NCBI GenBank assembly: GCA_944358665.1
Contig: CALVRP010000003.1
Coordinates: 1 to 6,774 of the forward strand
Direction of reading: 5' to 3'
DNA: 6,774 bases
Origin: an uncultured Bacilli bacterium
GTDB lineage: Bacteria; Bacillota_I; Bacilli_A; RF39; UBA660
The notes below the pieces were generated by a model, which was not told where the DNA came from, made no database searches, and saw nothing but the letters and a program-made list of their open reading frames with translations. Both the position numbers and the translations under genes were made by a program. Below, piece after piece: positions 5,735 through 6,774 of the stretch (position 1 is its first letter; each line of letters starts with the position of its first letter).

Positions 5735-6463
5735 ATGAGTAAAACAATAGGAATTGACTTAGGAACAACAAATAGTTGTGTATGTGTTTATGAAGGAGGC
5801 GAAGCTAAGGTAATTGCTAACCCTGAGGGTAACAGAACAACTCCTTCAGTTGTTGCTTTTAAAAATGGTGAAATTATCGTTGGTACTGCGGCTAAAAACC
5901 AAATGATTACTAACCCAGATACAATTTCATCAATTAAAAGATTAATGGGAACTAAAGAAAAAGTAAAAGCAAATGGTAAAGAATATACTCCAGAAGAAAT
6001 TAGTGCCATGATTTTAGGTGATTTAAAGAAAACAGCTGAAGCTTACTTAGGCGAAAAAGTAACTAAAGCCGTTATTACCGTACCGGCATATTTCAACGAT
6101 GCCCAAAGACAAGCAACTAAAAATGCTGGTAAAATTGCCGGTTTAGAAGTTGAAAGGATTATTAATGAACCAACTGCTGCAGCTTTAGCGTATGGTCTTG
6201 ATAAACAAGATAAAACTGAACAAATTTTAGTTTATGATTTAGGTGGTGGAACATTCGATGTTTCAATCCTTGAAATCGGCGACGGCGTGTTTGAAGTTAA
6301 ATCAACAAGCGGTAACAACAAACTTGGTGGTGATGATTTCGACCAAAGAATTATTGATTATTTAGCTGATGAATTTAAGAAAGAAAATGGTATTGACTTA
6401 ACTAAAGATAAAATGGCAATGCAAAGATTAAAAGATGCTGCTGAAAAAGCTAAAAAAGATTGA
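5735..6463 (+). CDS. dnaK: Chaperone DnaK (Hsp70), N-terminal part up to an in-frame TGA
   Basis: DnaK uses ATP to bind and release unfolded proteins together with DnaJ and GrpE. This frame gives 242 residues of a clean nucleotide-binding domain. The first phosphate loop IGIDLGTTNSC lies at 5-15, VPAYFND at 116-122, NEPTAAALAYG at 144-154 and the second phosphate motif DLGGGTFD at 168-175. It stops at TGA (6461-6463), right after the family segment AAEKAKKD, where Bacillus DnaK reads leucine. A product ending here would lack the rest of the ATPase domain and the whole substrate-binding domain of a protein of about 600 residues, so it could not be a working Hsp70. The upstream residues show no decay. 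Ribosome site: AAGGA at 5720-5724. Translation starts at ATG 5735. Confidence 0.93.
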   Translation: MSKTIGIDLGTTNSCVCVYEGGEAKVIANPEGNRTTPSVVAFKNGEIIVGTAAKNQMITNPDTISSIKRLMGTKEKVKANGKEYTPEEISAMILGDLKKTAEAYLGEKVTKAVITVPAYFNDAQRQATKNAGKIAGLEVERIINEPTAAALAYGLDKQDKTEQILVYDLGGGTFDVSILEIGDGVFEVKSTSGNNKLGGDDFDQRIIDYLADEFKKENGIDLTKDKMAMQRLKDAAEKAKKD

Positions 6464-6774
6464 AGTGGGGTAAGTACTACTAACATCTCATTACCATTCT
6501 TATCACAGGGCGAAAATGGTCCACTTCATTTAGAATTATCTTTAACGAGAGCTAAATTTGAAGAATTAACTAGTGATTTAATGGATTCTACATTAGAACC
6601 GGTTAGAAATGCTTTAAAAGATGCTGGACTTTCTAAAAATGATATTGATAAAGTATTATTAGTTGGTGGTTCTACGAGAATGCCAAAAGTAACTGAACTT
6701 ATTAAAAAAGAACTTGGAATGGAACCTTCTAAAGGTGTAAACCCTGATGAAGTAGTTGCTATGGGAGCCGCTAT
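6464..6774 (+). pseudogene. dnaK: Continuation of dnaK downstream of the in-frame TGA; cut by window edge
   Basis: The same frame continues without another stop for 103 codons and matches DnaK throughout. It opens SGVSTTNISLPFLS, then gives ENGPLHLELSLTRAKFEEL, the adenosine-pocket motif LLVGGSTRMPKV near 6656-6691, and GVNPDEVVAMGAA at the edge. Together with 5735-6463 it would form one continuous gene of 346 visible codons if the TGA were a sense codon. No ribosome site or plausible restart lies just after the stop; the first in-frame ATG is at 6581, inside the domain. It is marked as pseudogene because of the stop only, since the residues themselves look fully conserved. If the TGA is a sequence error, this is simply the rest of an intact, 3'-partial dnaK. 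Confidence 0.8.

Noticed and set aside
5788..6009. Minus-strand reading frame of 73 codons inside dnaK
   Set aside because: It lies fully opposite strongly conserved DnaK coding sequence and resembles no known protein.
6452..6463. Programmed frameshift at the A6-G run just before the dnaK TGA
   Set aside because: The A AAA AAG heptamer is in the wrong phase relative to the dnaK frame, and the DnaK sequence after the stop continues in the original frame, so slippage in either direction would lose it.
6461..6463. Selenocysteine insertion at the dnaK TGA
   Set aside because: DnaK relatives carry leucine here, not cysteine, and I see no convincing stem-loop directly downstream of the codon.

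Overview
The window is AT-rich chromosomal DNA from a low-GC Gram-positive (Bacillota) bacterium. All genes lie on the plus strand and are tightly packed. The coding style (AAA, GAA, TTA and ATT favoured), the AAGGAGG-type ribosome sites, the Bacillus-like EF-P and DnaK sequences and the hrcA-grpE-dnaK order with CIRCE operators all point to the Bacilli or Erysipelotrichia side of the phylum. An uncultured gut lineage is plausible, but the species cannot be named from sequence alone. The four tryptophans, all in the penicillin-binding protein, use TGG, and the six complete genes end in TAA (four) or TAG (two).

The first third (4-2274) is a class B penicillin-binding protein. It has an intact transpeptidase site and an unusual basic cytoplasmic N-terminus built from three tandem 14-residue repeats. 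A sigma-A-type promoter with an extended -10 box straddles its 3' end. It would drive a small translation cluster: rpmG (2318-2485, ribosomal protein bL33) and efp (2506-3063, elongation factor P). An unrecognised acidic coiled-coil protein follows (3095-4012) and ends inside a small intrinsic terminator.

The 168-base gap 4013-4180 is a heat-shock control region. It holds the terminator tail, an A/T-rich stretch, a consensus TTGACA-17-TATAAT promoter and two CIRCE operators. One operator covers the -35 box and the other lies at the expected 5' end of the transcript. Behind it come hrcA (the repressor that binds CIRCE), grpE (nucleotide exchange factor) and dnaK (Hsp70). HrcA thus represses its own operon, and GrpE serves DnaK in the folding cycle.

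The main anomaly is in dnaK. An in-frame TGA at 6461-6463 interrupts the reading frame where relatives carry leucine. The DnaK sequence then continues in the same frame to the window edge. This is either a real nonsense mutation, a single-base sequencing or assembly error (TTA to TGA), or, much less likely, a reassigned codon. The rest is ordinary housekeeping DNA. There is no sign of a mobile element, CRISPR array, tRNA or rRNA.
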